64,000 nt of DNA from Ottelia alismoides (GCA_037367405.1 JAZKJV010004147.1:99617-163616); one strand, 5' to 3'. Positions 1-12,419 are shown, numbered from the stretch's first letter. A program made the numbers and translations. The notes: generated from the letters alone by a model not told the origin.

Positions 1-108
1 TAAGTACGTATATTTTATTCTCATATTACTTAGAGTTCATATTTGTGAATTTTGATGATGGGAAAGGTGAGATGAGAAGATATAATGATTTATTAAATTC
101 TTAAGTCT

Positions 109-256
109 AGTGGATAGTCTGTGGTCTTGGTTCTTGTGAAACCTCACACTATGACTCTAAGACTTGGGAAACGTCTTAGGGTTGGGGTGCCTCCGTAGGC
201 ATGCGGTGTTGTATAATGCATCCTAACTAAGTTCCCAACACGTCCACTAGCTTAAT
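109..256. repeat. Repeat R, uninterrupted copy of the target site used by the 44.5-52.6 kb element
   Basis: This segment contains the string CACACTATGACTCTAAG, then a stretch ending in GTTCCCAACACGTCCACTAG. Related copies lie at about 42290-42420 and 44325-44473. The copy ending at 44473 is interrupted by the long LTR element at the ACGTC position, and its continuation resumes at 52614. The copy here therefore shows the empty target. The parent repeat is not identified. Confidence 0.7.
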
Positions 257-960
257 GAGATTTCGAATTAGATTAGAGTATTTTCCATTTACTCAACTTT
301 AATTCTAATCCCTTAAAACCTCAAGTGTAACTGTCTCAGATATAACTCTAGATGATGTAGATATAGAGATGGATGATCTGGATGTAAAATCAATCCCTTC
401 AAACCTCAGTGCAACAGTCTCAAATGTAACTCTAGATGATGTAGATATAGATATGGAGGATCTAGAATCGCCAAGTCTGTTGGCGAAAGAAAAACTCAAG
501 CGGTGAAGAAGCCAACAAAAGGGCTCTTCCGTCTCGCCCCCTAATTGGAAGGACGGTCCAATAGAGGGATAGGTCTACTCCCAAACTACGCCACTGAGAC
601 GGGTGAGAGGGACTTCCCGGAAAAGTCGCTCTAGAAAACAGCCCGACCGGTAACGGGCAGCCGAGCTCGTACGTAAAACTGAAAACCAAGGATCCCCCGC
701 CTGGGTATCCTAAAACAGAGGGTCAGCGGAACTGGTCTAAAGTCGGGATCCCAACGAGGCGTAAAAACACTGCGAGCTCGCGTAAAAACCGAAAAGGGAT
801 TGGGATCCTAGACCCGCGCACTTGGCGGCCGCTGCCCAAACCGGGCTTCCTATTCTCCCGCCCAGTTGAGGGTCATCGCACCCTCGCACAGTCAGGTGTA
901 AAGGTCACCATGACTGGCATAAATATTATCAATGATTCTCCATCGTACAGACATACTTGA
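257..960. other. No gene; short acidic open frame and a GC-rich unassigned segment
   Basis: On the plus strand one frame is open from 309 to a TGA at 504-506 (65 codons, no start codon). It contains an 84-bp tandem duplication (28 codons each) rich in Asp and Glu, with the motif TLDDVDI in both units. From about 470 to 930 the sequence becomes GC-rich with no convincing ORF, then returns to AT-rich DNA. The frame could be an exon or pseudogene fragment and the GC-rich part could be transferred or transposon DNA. I recognise neither. Confidence 0.35.
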
Positions 961-3023
961 TTACATAATCCTTTCTTAATATCTCACGAGTGAATTTGTA
1001 GATCTGGGTATTTATCTCAACCTATCCATAGTAATATAAAATCTTATTAAAGGATCAATTTGTTCGATCTACCACTTATGTATGTATAAATAAGTCACTC
1101 GAGCGTAGGTCATGATTTCTGTTGTTTGACTGCAATACTTTGACTTGATTGGGTCCAAGTCTGGGTATTCTACAATAGATATATTACAAAGTTATTCCAC
1201 TTAGAATCTGTGAAATCAAGAATTGAATTTCTCATAAAATTTGCTATTACTTTCCTATTCCTTTATACTTCATTTTGTAAGTTATTGGTCTGGTAATATT
1301 TGAAGTCAAGTCTATGAAGTAACCACCTATTTGGTTCAAAGCCCTCTTTTCATGATGTTTATTGGAGAGGCACATCATTGATACCGTCAACCATTTATTT
1401 TCAACAAATCTCCACCTATCAATGTCTGTCTTTCATTTGACTCCTTAACGAGCTTACTATCTATATAATTCCAACTATTCTAGTTGAATGTAGCCATACA
1501 AGAAACAGAGATTAGTGTTACACTCCCACATATCTTTCCAATACTCTATACCCATCAACAAGAACGTAAAATCTAACATCTTCTGTTCACAGAAGTATCC
1601 AAAGAATTAAAATTTTCATGGAGAGTTCTCATCTATCCTCCCTTCACTAGTCTCCTGTAGAGTTTTGTCCATCACATGCAGTCCATAATTAACTATACCA
1701 ACAAAATCTCATATATGAACCACTCACTTGTGTCACCAGACCTTATTTCTTCCAAGTTGTAAATAGAGGAGGAGAAACTTTAATGGAATTTCACAAATTT
1801 AGTAATTAGAGATTTGTAACAGAATTTATATGAAAGATCCACTCAATCAACCAAGAGAGAAGTGTTGTGCGTATGCATGGCAACAAAAGAATATAGGATT
1901 GTAGATATACTCGAGTCTAAGGTGCAAGCATGGCAGCAAGGGATGGGGAAGGAGGTACCTATCTGGATCTCTAGAAATTAGAGATCAAAACTTGCATGCA
2001 GGAGTTCTAACTTTGGAGCAACAGATGCTAGAATCACATCAGCAACTCTGTCTGTCTTCTGTTGCAGAGAAAAAGAGATTCCAAGGCCTCGGTCAGCAAC
2101 TATTTCCTGGAGTAGTTGTTGCTGGAATTTGCAGAATTGGCAGTAGCAATTTGGAGAGAGTGAGGCTCTCATACGGCTGGAAATTGGAAGAAGAGAGGGA
2201 GGCTCTTGGTGATATATATAAGGGAAGAGGGACCTTAGAATTTTGCCAAATGGAACGGCAAGAATGCCATCTGTTACTGTTGCCGACAGCAGACTTGTGA
2301 GCTGGACTTTAATTAAATAAAGTTTTATTTATTTTATACATATACTATAACCGTTAAAGTTTAGAAAAAAATGTAAGTTTCATATATATATATATATATC
2401 CATATAACACCAGCGCATGTGCCCAGTACATAAATTTTGTTTATATATATATATATATATATTTATTTATTTATTTAAAACCACCGAACACCTGCTGCTA
2501 GACTTCTACTGTAGCTGCTTATTGTTTTTTTTTACAAAAATTTCCTTTTATCTGGCATACACAAAAGTCGACCGTATATGCGCCTCGAGTGTCGGATTTC
2601 GACAGACAACATCTCATTTTGATCGTTTCTGAACGACAATCAATATGAGTATAATATTGATATACTTCCGGTCGAGTTTTGAATACCCGAAATTTTCGGA
2701 TACGGTTTTTGTTTAAGATTAAATTTTGTAATTCAAAAATATCAAACGACCTCCGATTGACGAACGGTCAATTCCGTTGGTCTTGTTTCGTCGAATCGGA
2801 TCTAATGACGGTCTCGGTTCGTTTTGTGTTTTCCGAATTTGCGTCACGGCTTTTTCACAGCACGTGATTCGATGCGATCGATTTTTGATCGATTTCGCCC
2901 GAACGAATTTTGATTTACGATCAATTGATCGATTTAGGTTGTTTGACATTGACAAACAACTTTATTGGATTAGTCGGACACTAATCGGGTCGGGTTCGGG
3001 TTTGGCGGATTCCGGATGTTACA
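961..3023. other. AT-rich intergenic or intronic DNA without a recognisable gene
   Basis: No gene is supported. Short TA microsatellites lie near 2383-2400 and 2440-2462. A TATA-like string near 2212-2222 (minus-strand reading), followed by a pyrimidine-rich leader-like stretch, could be an old LTR promoter. From about 2560 to 3023 the base composition changes, and the segment ends abruptly where homology to the copia element begins. It may be part of a different LTR element that truncated the copia copy. Confidence 0.3.
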
Positions 3024-5649
3024 TATGCGTAGTGACTCCAATATCGGGTCCTCATATTATTGGGGCGATATTGGATTGCGCATAGCGAGTTGTATTCCTG
3101 TTGACAATTGGTTCAATTAATGACGGGTCAACATTGCCTTAGGGGTGGTGGGCCCGGGTGTTAAAGACCAAATTGGGGGATATAAGTTGGACTTGCAAGG
3201 CGGAATGTGTTCCCGCTTCTTTTTATCGGAGTTGTAGGTTCTCATATTATTGGGATGCAGCAAAGATAAGGAAGGAGATCCCAAATCTTGCTTGAGATAT
3301 AATGGTAAGTATATCTCTTACATTGAAAGTGATTAAGGGAATGAACTTTCAGTGTTGACAAGGCAAGACGACTTTGATATAAAAATTCCTAAATCAAAGT
3401 AAAATATGTATATATATAAATATGTACACTTATGCAAATTTCTTATTTCAGATAATCCTTCATTAAACCCACTCAATGTTATACTCAATGATAACTAGTA
3501 AAATATAATGGATTGGACTCATGATCCAGATATTGTACTTGTAGTTGGACACATAATGTATGTGGTTGCAAGGTGCAAGTTTCCTCATAATAATGAGGAA
3601 TGACAATTAAATAGATAATAGGACTACAACCCTGGGGTTTGTATGTCTCTATAGTCTTGATCCCTCATCGGATGTACTTTGGAAGTGACATGTCGATGAT
3701 GATTGCAATTGTCAAATAATACTTATAAAATCAATGAAGATATTATGGCATACATATGTGCTCTTGACATTTAATCATGAGTGACATGGTTCTCTGCATC
3801 ATGTAGAATGGTAGCTCTATCTGAGATGATGTATTCAAATTGTTTGAGTACCTACCTGAACCTATGTTTTAAGAGTTTAGATGGATGTAGATGATGAGTG
3901 TCATTATTCTACTATCTATACTCTAGTCATTCATGAAGCTTCATAATATTCATATTGTATGAATTTAATGAAGCATGTATAAATGTTGAAATACTCTTAC
4001 TTTGAATTCTTTTGAATTTAACGTAAGAGATCCTTAGTCTTAAGCAATGGTCGTTTATAGATAAAGGGAGCGCAGTGGAAGCATGGGTTGGACCCAAGTA
4101 AGAAGGAAAGTCAAAGAGTTGACTGTACTTCTGTGACTTCCATATGACATCCAAAGAGTTGGATGAATGCCAATACTGCAATAAGTTGATGTGTTGATAG
4201 TATGACTATCAAGTCTGTCTGGAATCCTTAGAGAAGGACTCGTATAGAGCATCAAAATAATCTACATAAATCATTGAAATTGACTATCTTATTTGATAAG
4301 ATAAAGTCTAATAATTGTATCTCAATCTTCTAAGAACACTTGCAATGGGTTGCATATGTTTTAGAAGACTGGAAAATTTGATCTTAAGGTTTATAGTTAT
4401 CCACATGGATATTGATGCAATTGTTGCAACAATCTCTGTTGGATTGATAGACTTGTTAATTTCAGTGGGAGAACCCTTAGTCTTAGAGAATGTCTCTATG
4501 ACCTAGATATAAGAATACACTCATTGTTTGTTTTCTAAATGTTGGAAATAAACATGAATTCTGAGATAAAACCATCATAAAGAGTTATGATGGATATATA
4601 TTTCAGATAGTAATCTAACATCTAATGGACTCCACAAAATTAGAAAATTAATGAATGGTTCATTAACATTTCTAATACTGAAATTAAACCTTAAAAGATC
4701 AATAGGAGGATAAAGGTCATTTGATAATGATCTGGCGTCAAGCCTTGGACATTTGTCTGTTGATTTGATCAACAAACTAGTAAGAGGTGAAACTTTAGAA
4801 TGTCTAAAATTTCAAAACTTACATACTTATGAATATTGTATTCAAAAGTAAAATATGTCCAAAACATCCTTCCTTGGGAAAGGTGTAAAATGTCAAGGTA
4901 TTGAAGATCTCATACATATTGATGTATGCATATCATCTATATCATAGTAAACATTATGGATATGTGATATCTGTTGATGGTTATGTATGATATGAGATTT
5001 CTTCTCTTCACCTAAGAAATCTTTGAAATGTTCAAAGATCTCATTAATTTTGGTATAGAACCAAAGTTTGAAAGAAGATAAAATAAATTTTATCTAATCT
5101 AGGTAGCAAGTACCTGTTAGATAAATTCAAAGAATACCTTATGGAGATATGAGTATCATTTCTATCTCAGTCCTCCTAATACACCTTGACTCAATAGAGT
5201 TGTAGGGAGATACAATTGGATCATGTGTGACATGATTTGATCAATGATGAATTTTAGCATAATTTCCTCTTAGTTTCCAGGTATATATGTAGTAGAGACT
5301 ACATTATGTATCCTTAATGAGATTCCATGCAAATAAGCTGGAATTGAGCACTGGAGAGTGCAACTTCATTGGGAAAAATATAGGATGGTATTGGATACCT
5401 ACTTTATGACCTTGAGATTCTTAAAATATCTCATCTCTGAGAATGTGATTTCTAGAGGTTGAGACTCTTGAGGATCAAGAAGAAAATGAAGTGTAGAAAC
5501 TCATTTAATCTTGATAAGATAATGAGGCTCCTGAATTGGAAACTAAAAGGACAATTAAAGATGAAACACTAATACTTCTTCAAATGAGTTTGAGGATGCA
5601 TTCCATGTGTCAGAGAAATCTGACAATGATCGATCTTCATGTGATGAAG

Positions 5650-5960
5650 CTTCTAAAGATCATAGCATGGATAGATGGATGTTACCAATAAAAGTCTAAA
5701 GTAGACTTCATATACAAGTGTTGTATATGGACCCTCGAGGATCCACCTATATGGATAATACCCATTAAGGTGTGAATGGATCTTCAAGAGAAAGGGAACC
5801 TGACCTACACAACTTGACTTTGTTATCAATGAGATGAAAGTCAAGATTGCATTCCTCTACGAATACCTCTCTGAGGATATTCACATGAAGTAGCCCCAGG
5901 GCTTCATGGTTGAGGAAAGCAAGGTGTGCAAGCTAAGAAATCCATCTGTGGACTCAAAAT
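5650..5960 (+). pseudogene. Copia reverse transcriptase remnant (older copy)
   Basis: Across frames the segment matches the start of copia reverse transcriptase, where the family motif reads roughly AFLNG...EEDIYMKQPEGF. Here the readable part is EDIHMK, then a stop codon, then [13 protein letters not shown] (near 5876-5935). The same stop occurs in the paralogous copy near 29727-29736. No intact catalytic domain remains. Confidence 0.7.
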
Positions 5961-8162
5961 AAGCTTCTTGAAGTTGGATCATAAGATTTGATGAAATTAT
6001 AAATGTTATGATTTCAGATAAAATCTTGATGAGCCATGTGAAGCTTAGTGGGAGTGCATTTGTGTTCATCGTGCAAAATGTAGATGATATCCTAATCATT
6101 TAAATGATATAAGGATAATGATAAGTGTTTTATTATCTGGTTGTTCCATATCTTGAAATATGATTTCAAAGATACCTCTTAGATCTTAGTTCTGAAGTTG
6201 TTCAGAACCAAAGAGTAGAGGATATTGGGATCGTCACATTTGTGGTACACCTTGGACATATTATATTCTTAGAAATTCCAAGAAAGGCTTCCATCCCTTA
6301 AGATATGGTACTGACCTATCTAAAGGGATAGCACCTCAAAGAGTTGAGGAAGTGAACGCTAGAACTGCTTGCACTTGTGCATCAGTTACGAGAAGTTGAG
6401 TGTATGCTAAATGTGTACAAAAACCAGATACCTGCCATGCAGTGGGAGTAGTAAAGTGTTGCTAATCCTACTATGGAAAAATAAAACACTTGTTTGCAGA
6501 ATCTTCATAGATGATAAGATTTTTGAGATAGTGATCTCAAAAGTCTTACCTTCAAAAACTTGAGACTTTATAGATAGAGATCTAAAAGGTCTTAACTTTG
6601 GATACCTTTGGAGATAGAGATCTCCAGGAATAAGGGTATTCAGATAAGGATTATGGAAATACTGGTTATGATAATTATTAGGCTATAATGTTAAGGACAC
6701 TATAACCAACTAGATTGAGTATTGGTTGCATGAGATGCAACATTCGCATTAGATGTGAGCACTGTTACTGGGGATATGCAAGTGCCGTAAAAGGACTTGG
6801 CGTAGTCTCGCGGGAACAGAGTGACTGATCAGCTTACCTAGCTATTTTCTAAATAGCCATGATTGTCACATGAGTGTGGGTTTAAATGATTAGCCCATTA
6901 ATGGCTCTTTGGGCTAGTGGGAGATTGTTGGACATGCGAGCCCACGGCGAGCCATTATGCAATAAATGTTATTGCGAATATCATTCTCTGATCTGAAATG
7001 AAGAATAAATAATTTGCATAATAGGTCCCTTAGTACAATTAGGGTTGTGTACCATGGTCATCTTGATGATCATACAACTGTTGATTCAACTGTTGAATCA
7101 TAGAGGTTGGTGCTTGGATGAATATCTAAAGAGTTAGATTGAGGACTCATCAAACACCAAATGATTGTTAAGAGATGATCTCCAGCCTGAGTAGGAGATG
7201 GCAATCCATATCTCTAAAAGCTGATATCTGACCGACCTCTTGATGAAGGTCCTCTGCATAGGAATAGAGATTCGGAGGTGTCAGATTAGTTAGGTCAAAG
7301 AGTTGACTTAACAAGATCGAGATAACCAAAGTCCTATATCGTATGTTCGTGCATCCTCTGACCGGAGACAGATGTGTTACTATATTTTTGAGTATGTACA
7401 TTTGACAGACCAATAGGTTGATGACCTAACCAAGGTCTATACACCGACGCGCTGGTGTGCATATAAGGGCATATGAGTAATACGATCTCTCAAAGGGATC
7501 ATACAGGTTCAGTTACTGAACCGGAAGACATGAGCTCACTCATGAGATATTGGGAAGAATCGAATTCCGTGCGCACGGTCGTCTCGCTTTGGAAGCTTGA
7601 CTGAATTTGTAGGTTTGATATATACTTTTGGAAAGTATATGATCAAGACCTAGGTATGATATACGCTTTTGAAAAGTGTATGATCGATGCCATCTCCCAA
7701 TGATCGAATGAGAAACTTACTGATAAAACCATGAAGTAGACAGTGTAAAGTTGGATCTAATACTTCGGGTTTATTCCGAGTCTTCCAGTATGCAGGATGT
7801 ACAGGTATTGGGAATACCTGAGGGTGATATGATCATAAACGATTGTATAACCATGACGCTTCCATTCCTAAGGAGTGATGAAACGGGTCTGGATTTTAGT
7901 GACTCCTCTCAGTAGAGAAGTAATCTGATCTTAGTCCAAATGTTGGACATTGATCTGAATGTGATTCAGATGCAATGATAAGATTAGATTTGCGGTCTTG
8001 ATTTAATCAAGCATCTATGAGAGGCCCGCGATCTGGATTTGAGATATGATCTCAATATCCAAGTCACTATACGTGGAACAATACAATCGCCATGTCCTTA
8101 TCTCCAAGTATCTGCGGAGAAAGCGCATTATCCTTGAACGAGTTTATGGATAATTCTGTTGT

Positions 8163-8164
<2 letters not shown>

Positions 8165-8204
<40 letters not shown>
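8165..8204. repeat. (AT)20 microsatellite inside the LTR
   Basis: A pure AT run occupies the position where the younger LTRs simply read GATTTATGTATCC, so it expanded after this copy diverged. Confidence 0.95.
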
Positions 8205-8207
<3 letters not shown>

Positions 8208-8666
8208 AGCATTGAGAAAAATGGATAATTAAATGTGATTTAATTATCATGAGTAATATGAATCTGATTCATATTATGAAGAGAGTTATCAAAGATAATT
8301 GAATGAGATTTAATTATCAAAGATGTGAATAATGTGAATGTGATTCATATTATTTGGACACATGAGAATAGAGATCCAAGACGATTAAATATGATTTAGT
8401 TATCATGGATATGAATAATGTGGATAGCAATATCCATATTAGTCATATATATTATAAATGTGATTTATAATATATAAGAGAGAGCTATTTGTAATTTACA
8501 TTTGTTAATTAAATGTTGATGTGAATTGGATTCACATTGGACATTAAATTGAAGATGTAATTTACATTTTATTTCGGGTTGTGAATATGATTCACTAACT
8601 TCCAATGGCATGATTGTAATGTTCACAAAATAATTATGAATTATTTGTGTGAATAATTTACTATAA

Positions 8667-9956
8667 ATTTTACCCGGCAGACCCTATAATATTTACTAAT
8701 GACCTCTACGACCTTTGAAACATTGATATTCCTTCCTCGACCCTATAAACTTGCTCTGTTTTACCCTACGAACCATACCGTTAAATTGACACATGTAGAG
8801 TTAACTTCCTTGGTTAAAAATAAGTTAATCTAACCAATCCTCAATCGGACGGCTACAATTAATCAAGAGAATGAAAAAAAATCCCTCGGCTGGGGGGGTG
8901 TTGGCTTCCAGCGACGGAGGCTAGAAGGGGGGCTGCGAGCAGAGTTGCAGGCTGTGAGGGGGTTGCTCGGCTGGTGGGGGGCGTTGTCGGACTGCGAGCG
9001 CGTGGGGGGAGGGGGGGCTTCCAGGGAGAGCGGGAGCGGGCTACGACCAGGTGGGTGCAGGGGGGCGTTGGCTTCCAACTGAGGAGGCTGCGAGGGAGCT
9101 GCGACCAGGTGGGTGCAGGGGGCGTTGGCTTCCACCTGAGGGGGCTGCGGGGGTCTTCCGCCCAGGGGGCGGGCCTTCCGGCGAGAGCGGGCTGGGGGGG
9201 GGGGGGGGGGGGCTTTCCGGCGAGAGTGGGCTGGGGGGAGGGGTAGTTCCAGTGAGAGCGGGAGCAGGCTGCGACCAGGTGGGTTCCGGGGGGCGTTGGC
9301 TTCCACCTGAGGGGGCTGCGGGAGCAGGCAGCGAGGGAGCTGCGACCAGGTGGGTGCAGGGGGGCGTTGGCTTCCACCTGAGGGGGCTGCGGGGGGCTTC
9401 CGGCGAGTGCGGGTTGTGGGGGGCGTTGGCGGGCTGCGAGCAGGTGGTGGGGGGGCTTCCAGAGAGAGCGGGCTGCGGCAGTGGCGTGCTGCGAGCAGGT
9501 GGTGGGGGGGCTTCCAGCGAGAGCGGGCTGCGGCAGTGGCGGTGCGTGCAAGGGGGATGAACGGGAGGGGGTGCGGGAGGCTGTGAGCAGGGGGTGGGTG
9601 CAAGGGGCGAGCATCCAAGCAGGGGTACAAGTCGCTCCGAGCAGGGGTGCGACTGGGTTGTGGAGGGCTTCGAGTGCCGAAGGAGGGGGAGCGCCAACGA
9701 AGATGGAGGTCGACGAGATGGTTGGTGGTGGGGAAAAGGGAGTGGCAATTAAGGTAAATTCGATAAATAAAATAGGCATAAAATCAAAGAATATAAGGGA
9801 ATATGGTTAATTTTAATTGTTAAATAGACGATGATTGACCACAGGGCTTATATGATAAGGGTTAGCAACTTTACGAGGTCGAGGGAGGAATATCAATGTT
9901 TCAAAGGTCGTAGAGGTCATTAGCAAAGATTATAGGGTCTGCCGGGTAAAAATCCC
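8667..9956. mobile_element. Mutator-like (MULE) transposon with GC-rich cargo, Pack-MULE candidate
   Basis: The element has long terminal inverted repeats of about 80-90 bp. The left end reads ATTTTACCCGGCAGACCC and the right end, reverse complemented, reads GGGATTTTTACCCGGCAG; both continue through CTAATGACCTCTACGACC. It is flanked by 9-bp duplications TTACTATAA (8658-8666) and TTACAATAA (9957-9965). The younger LTRs show the empty site (TTGCAACAA). Long TIRs with 9-bp duplications are the Mutator signature. There is no transposase frame. The interior is extremely GC-rich, G-biased on the plus strand, and tandemly repetitive. Three overlapping minus frames up to 306 codons are open only because of this composition. 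Capture of host sequence is possible but unproven. Confidence 0.88.
9041..9400. repeat. G-rich minisatellite and 19-G tract inside the MULE
   Basis: A unit beginning GCGACCAGGTGGGTGCAGG and continuing through GGCGTTGGCTTCCACCTGAG recurs near 9045, 9100, 9271 and 9342 with variable spacing. An uninterrupted run of 19 G occupies 9194-9212. Confidence 0.85.
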
Positions 9957-10900
9957 TTACAATAATAATTGTTGTAAATAATAGAGATTTTCATAAGATA
10001 TGAGATCTCATGAATTAGGAAGAGAAGGGCCTCCTTCCAATTAAGGAGGATGGACGGCCTCCTTGAATTGGATTCAAGGAGTGCCGCCACCCCCTATATG
10101 AAAGGGAGGCATGCCTCCTTTCTAAATCTCCTATATTAATTTGATTTAAATTAATTTATATATTGATGATTTATTCAATATGTATTTAATTTAATTAAAT
10201 TAATTGTTGTTGTGTTTTTAGCAACAAATCATGACCATTGAAAGAAACACAATCAATGAGAGCCATTGGATTTGTGTTGTCCCATGGATTGAGATCCAAG
10301 GATCCCAAAATGCTATAAAAGGAGAGGCACCCCATTGCTCTTCTTTACACACAATGCTTGAGAAGCATATCTCTCTCTCTCTTTTCTCTCTACACGTCAG
10401 CCCTCTCTCTCTCCCTCTCATGGTCGTCCACCATGGATGCCCTAGAGAGGTTCTCCATCGTCAAGGCGTCGTCGTTATGATGCCTGATGGTTTGCTCGTG
10501 AATCTCCGTCTACTTCGACGTGCCTTGCTCGTGAAGAAGACGTCGGATCTCGTGTATCGAGATCAGGAGATCCGTCGCTTGGATCGTCAACATGGATTGC
10601 GAGAAGCGCGCGGTTCATCCCCACGCTCGCAAGCGTCTCCTCCGTCGGATCGGACTTGAGACGGGAGGTCTCTTTGTTTAGAGACTCGGTCACAACCACG
10701 CTTCAAGAGGTAACCCTAATACTTGTTTGTGGTTTAGACGAAACGATCCGAGAAGTGTTCTTCGATCATGTGGTTTCGTCACATGAAAATTTTTTAATTT
10801 CCGTTGCACCGAACAACTAGTACGACTAGTCATTCTTCGTCGTATTCGATACGACGCTCACGCTTCCGTGATGCGCTTGAGGATCTAACAATATCCTTCA

Positions 10901-11405
10901 AGGAAGTCATGTGCGCCATCGGCTGGGATCGTGGTTGGGGCTTGAATACACGAGGGGAGGCTGCTGCGCAGAGATGGAGGTCACAACTGAAGGGTACGTC
11001 GCCTTTGGGGCACCGCACGCATCTGGTTGGAGAGCAGGATTTCTACCTGTGCATGGAGTCGTCGCCGTTGATGGGAAGGGAGGGGATCTCCTAGGGTTCG
11101 TTGTAGGAGATGCAGGCGCAAGCGGCTGTAGTTCATAGGGATGCGCCTCCTGTGCGAGGAAACTAGAGCAGGAGCACGAAGGGCGTCCGCTTGGAGCCAT
11201 TGCCTTGGAACTTCTACAATATTATGGTTTCAAAACAAGCCCTTTAATTTCTAGAAAAAGGAGCTTATCTCCATAACTTGAACTTGAATGCAGAATAATC
11301 TTCAAAAACGAAGTGAATGAATCTCGAATGATCAACGAACTTGATCGAAAAAAACTTCACGAATAAAACTTTAAAATCAACCGAAAACAACCCACTCTGA
11401 TACCA
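10901..11405 (-). other. Internal leader of a small minus-strand LTR element
   Basis: Read on the minus strand, this follows the LTR at 11406-11728 through a primer-binding-site match (TGGTATCAGAGT, complement at 11394-11405). It holds no domain I recognise. It is cut off at 10901 by the end of the large copia LTR, which evidently inserted into it. Confidence 0.55.
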
Positions 11406-11728
11406 TGTTAGAAAATAGAAAATGCGGAAGCGGAATGATAAACAAAGCATGAAGAAAGGAAGATAAACATGGAATACAAAGATTTTACGTGGAACCATAC
11501 TCCCTAAAAAGCGGGATGAAACCACAAGTAAAGACCTCAAAGGGTTGTATGCTTCATTGTTATTCTCAATGGATACAGGAGGTTTGAGGCTCCTTATATA
11601 GCCTCCACAGTGCCTTCAAGTCCCACCACTGGTAGATGTGGGACTAAACATATGGATGGGGTAAATGGATCCTGGAGGTATCTAGTTACCCATCTACAAC
11701 ATGAGGCGCACAACCAAATACTTTAACA
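11406..11728 (-). repeat. LTR, family X (about 323 bp), minus orientation
   Basis: The LTR begins TGTTAGAAAATA and ends TACTTTAACA on the plus strand. Related LTRs lie at 21973-22298 (+), 34499-34780 (+, decayed) and 35807-36128 (-). Each is bordered by a match or near-match to the initiator tRNA-Met primer-binding site. A TATA-like string (minus reading CCTATATAAGGAG type) sits in the middle. Confidence 0.85.
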
Positions 11729-12273
11729 TTACCCATAGACTTCATTAGGCTCATAAATTGCATGGCCTATAACTCGTAGTTTGACCCGTTCATCTTGACT
11801 ATCGACGCTGGACCACGGAAAGTGCATGTGGTAGGGATATCGGCTTTGCTTTCTGACATGTTGCCGGTTGAAGAAGACTAGGGTTGTAGACTTGAAAACT
11901 CTTGTCTACACATACATAAAGGGAATCAGCTGCATGTGTAGACTCAAGCAACCAATCCCATCAAGTAACGGTCGAAGACTCCGAACATGAGATGAGGCCT
12001 AGATGGAGGTATGGCTATACCCGATGAGAGACAAGAGGGTGCAACAGCACCCTTTGAAGGGACAGGAGCCGCTGGAGCAGCACCCACTGGGAGGTGCGGC
12101 AACGGCGGAAGGTACCACAACGACCGCTGGACGGCGACGACGCCCACTGAAAGGCGACAACACATGCGGCAGTCGCTGGAGAAGGCAACGGAGGAAGAGA
12201 GAAAGAGGCAATGCGATGGGGGTTAGGGTTTGGAGTATGAGAGCTCCAATCTAGGACCGCCGCTCTGATACCA
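11729..12273 (-). pseudogene. Copia 5' leader and gag remnant, minus strand
   Basis: Read leftward from the primer-binding site (complement of TGGTATCAGAGC at 12262-12273), this is the leader and start of the gag region of a short-LTR copia element. It is low complexity, rich in Pro, Ala and Ser frames, and has no intact ORF. It probably belongs to the same family as the elements at 12420-16825 and 17074-19622. Confidence 0.5.
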
Positions 12274-12419
12274 TATTGGGAAAAATAAACGACATATTAT
12301 TCCATGAAACCCTAGGCTTTCTTATATAGAGGAGAGACCTATGGGAAAATTACATAAGATAGATAAAAGAACAATGCGCTGAGAAAACGATACATAAACA
12401 TGAATATATATCTACAACA
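12274..12419 (-). repeat. Short copia LTR (146 bp), minus orientation
   Basis: Read on the minus strand it starts TGTTGTAGATATATATTC and ends with TTTTTCCCAATA. It carries CTCTATATAAGAAAG as its TATA region. It is related to the LTRs at 16683-16825 and at 17074-17207/19477-19622. The terminal CA has decayed to TA. Confidence 0.75.

Larger units (their letters stand above)
3024..10900 (+). mobile_element. Truncated Ty1-copia LTR retrotransposon (older copy, Angela-like)
   Basis: From 3024 this copy aligns continuously with the internal region of the complete element at 22820-33387 (homology starts there at 26790), and it ends with a 3' LTR at 6926-10900. Its 5' LTR and the first 1.3 kb of its interior are missing. 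The interior is decayed copia pol with many stops. A segment of about 120 bp present in the other copy (near 29516-29640) is absent here. The 3' LTR ends in CCTTCA and abuts the internal region of a small minus-strand LTR element. The Angela-like label rests on the start TGTTGGAAATG-type terminus and the polypurine tract AGTGGGAGA; it is inference. Confidence 0.85.
6926..10900 (+). repeat. 3' LTR of older copia copy, split by a Mutator-like insertion
   Basis: The LTR starts TGTTGGACATGCGAGCCC directly after a polypurine tract and ends ATATCCTTCA. Without the insertion at 8667-9956 it is about 2.69 kb, matching the 2.64 kb LTRs of the complete element. A TATAAAA box lies at 10314-10320, in the same place as in the other LTRs. 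It differs from them at many sites, so it is clearly older. Confidence 0.88.

Noticed and set aside
1992..2300. 102-codon plus-strand frame as a possible gene
   Set aside because: No recognisable domain. The opposite strand reads like a TATA box followed by an untranslated leader, so an old LTR is at least as likely.
8859..9779. 306-codon Pro/Ala/Ser-rich frame on the minus strand, with two more overlapping long minus frames
   Set aside because: It lies wholly in the GC-rich minisatellite of the Mutator-like element. Three frames are open together because TAA/TAG/TGA are rare in such DNA, and the sequence has no domain.
10231..10659. 142-codon frame repeated as similar frames near 24811-25217 and 32739-33145
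   Set aside because: All lie in the R-U5 part of the large copia LTRs. They are shared because the LTRs are shared, and the CT-rich leader produces the Ser/Leu runs.
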